Assembly (NCBI GenBank): GCA_045532455.1
Contig: JAZSFX010000016.1
Span: 1-21,929, forward strand
DNA length: 21,929 nucleotides
DNA from: Ornithomonoglobus_A sp045532455
Lineage (GTDB): Bacteria; Bacillota; Clostridia; UBA1381
Direction of reading: 5' to 3'
The first letter of the stretch is position 1. Each line of letters starts with the position of its first letter. The position numbers and the translations under genes were made by a program. Below the pieces are notes generated by a model. That model had not been told where the DNA came from and did not search any database. It saw only the letters and a program-made list of their open reading frames with translations. This document shows, one piece after another, positions 21,171-21,929 of the stretch.

Positions 21171-21929
21171 TTAGTCAAGCGCCTTTATAAGCTTAGAAAG
21201 TACCGGCTCAAATTCTGCACCGTACCAGTGAGTTTCCTTATCCTTTTCAGTTTCCTTTATACACTCTACTGTGTAGTCTGCCGCAATTTTTGCACTCTCG
21301 TATGCACTCTTGCCTCTTGTTAGAGCACCAACAAATGCAGATGCGTAAATATCGCCTGTACCGTGGCAGCTATGCGGTAGTTTTTCGTGTTCATAATACG
21401 AATACTCAGAATTTTCGTAAACAACAACGCCTGTTTTGCCCTCTTTGTAGGAAATTCCCGTAAGAATAACATTCTTGCAGCCAATTTCCATAAGCTTATT
21501 AATCAGCTTGTCTATATATTCTCTGTCATATTCCTCACAATATTCCATTCCTGTTAAAAAACAAGCCTCTGTTATGTTAGGAACAATATAATCTGATTTT
21601 GCGCAAAGTCTTACCATTGCTTTTACGTAATCCTCGTCAAAGCCGGGATAAAGCTTTCCGTTGTCTGCCATCGCGGGGTCAACGATCAGAAGAGATCCTT
21701 CCTTTTTCGTACTTTTTGCAATGCTTCTAACGTAGTTGATCTGCTTGGTACTGCCGAGATATCCCGTGTAAACGGCATCAAAAGCGATGCCCTCCTTCTT
21801 CCAATGGGCTTCGATGAGGGGCATATCCTCGGTCAGATCCCGAAAGGTATAGCCCGAAAATCCCGCCGTATGGGTGGAAAGAACCGCCGAGGGAAGAACG
21901 CAGGTCTCAATGCCGCAAGCGGAAATGAT
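21171..21929 (-). CDS. Pyridoxal/pyridoxamine kinase-like PfkB/ThiD-family kinase (5' end beyond the window)
   Basis: The open frame enters from the right edge in phase (253 codons including the stop) and lacks an estimated 25-30 N-terminal residues. Family features are ACGIETCVLPSAVLSTHT, GYTFRDLTEDM, VYTGYLGS, the phosphate-site region VDPAMADNGKLYPGF, NITEACFLTG and the catalytic C-terminal LPHSCHGTGDIYASAFVGAL, whose GTGD motif supplies the base aspartate. This is the bacterial pyridoxamine kinase PdxY/PdxK-like group, which makes pyridoxal 5'-phosphate or a related phosphorylated cofactor. The ATG at 21824 is internal to the conserved region and is not the real start. The first 80-90 codons are richer in G+C and use ATC, CTG, CGG and ACG, unlike the rest of the gene. 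Confidence 0.85.
   Translation of the reverse strand: MISACGIETCVLPSAVLSTHTAGFSGYTFRDLTEDMPLIEAHWKKEGIAFDAVYTGYLGSTKQINYVRSIAKSTKKEGSLLIVDPAMADNGKLYPGFDEDYVKAMVRLCAKSDYIVPNITEACFLTGMEYCEEYDREYIDKLINKLMEIGCKNVILTGISYKEGKTGVVVYENSEYSYYEHEKLPHSCHGTGDIYASAFVGALTRGKSAYESAKIAADYTVECIKETEKDKETHWYGAEFEPVLSKLIKALD

Overview
The window is about 22 kb of chromosomal housekeeping DNA from a low-to-moderate G+C, Gram-positive anaerobe. By gene content and order it is most likely a member of the Clostridia, possibly a gut Oscillospirales-like lineage. The evidence is the block tig-clpP-clpX-lysA, the pair lspA-RluD-type synthase, the rpmE/rpsO/pnp series, AGGAGG-type ribosome binding sites, frequent TTG/GTG starts, AUA and AGA codon preference, and short palindromic intergenic repeats of a kind I associate with gut Clostridia. 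Genus cannot be decided by eye.

Layout: (1) 1-1029, minus strand. The N-terminal third of a P2A-type cation ATPase runs off the left edge. It is preceded by a consensus promoter, a yybP-ykoY (Mn2+) riboswitch and a riboswitch-controlled terminator. (2) 1091-3048, plus strand: ywlE-like phosphatase, rimI and tsaD, tightly packed behind an extended -10 promoter. (3) A mosaic palindromic repeat, then aroB, lspA and a RluD/YlyB pseudouridine synthase (3231-5845). (4) A cell-wall operon, ddl, murI, a DUF1934 gene and a secreted S41 protease with a peptidoglycan-binding tail (5919-9644), then an MFS transporter behind a perfect 16-bp hairpin. (5) The protein quality-control operon tig, clpP, clpX with lysA attached (11077-15950), closed by a strong terminator. 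(6) A lone polysaccharide deacetylase with its own promoter and a repeat in its leader. (7) rpmE, rpsO and pnp (17090-19949), closed by a bidirectional terminator. (8) 20001-21929, minus strand: a pyridoxal-kinase-like gene (5' end off the window) and two overlapping short-chain chromate-transporter genes.

Functionally, the genes serve translation (RimI, TsaD, RluD, L31, S15, Tig), RNA decay (PNPase), proteolysis (ClpXP, CtpA), envelope building (Ddl, MurI, LspA, deacetylase; LysA supplies meso-DAP/lysine) and metal or anion transport. I see no phage, insertion sequence, CRISPR array, tRNA or rRNA.

The less ordinary content is in RNA structure and mosaicism. It includes the complete Mn2+ riboswitch-terminator; a three-way-junction RNA between clpP and clpX whose 3' strand could alternatively pair with a hairpin beside the clpX ribosome binding site; a probable S15 autoregulatory leader with competing helices; a 65-residue Lys/Thr/Ala tail on trigger factor; a glutamate racemase with CGT in place of the catalytic CNT motif; and an abrupt G+C and codon-use change inside the kinase gene at the right edge. 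The strongest candidate for something undescribed is the clpX leader RNA. Everything here comes from reading the sequence, with no database search or folding software.
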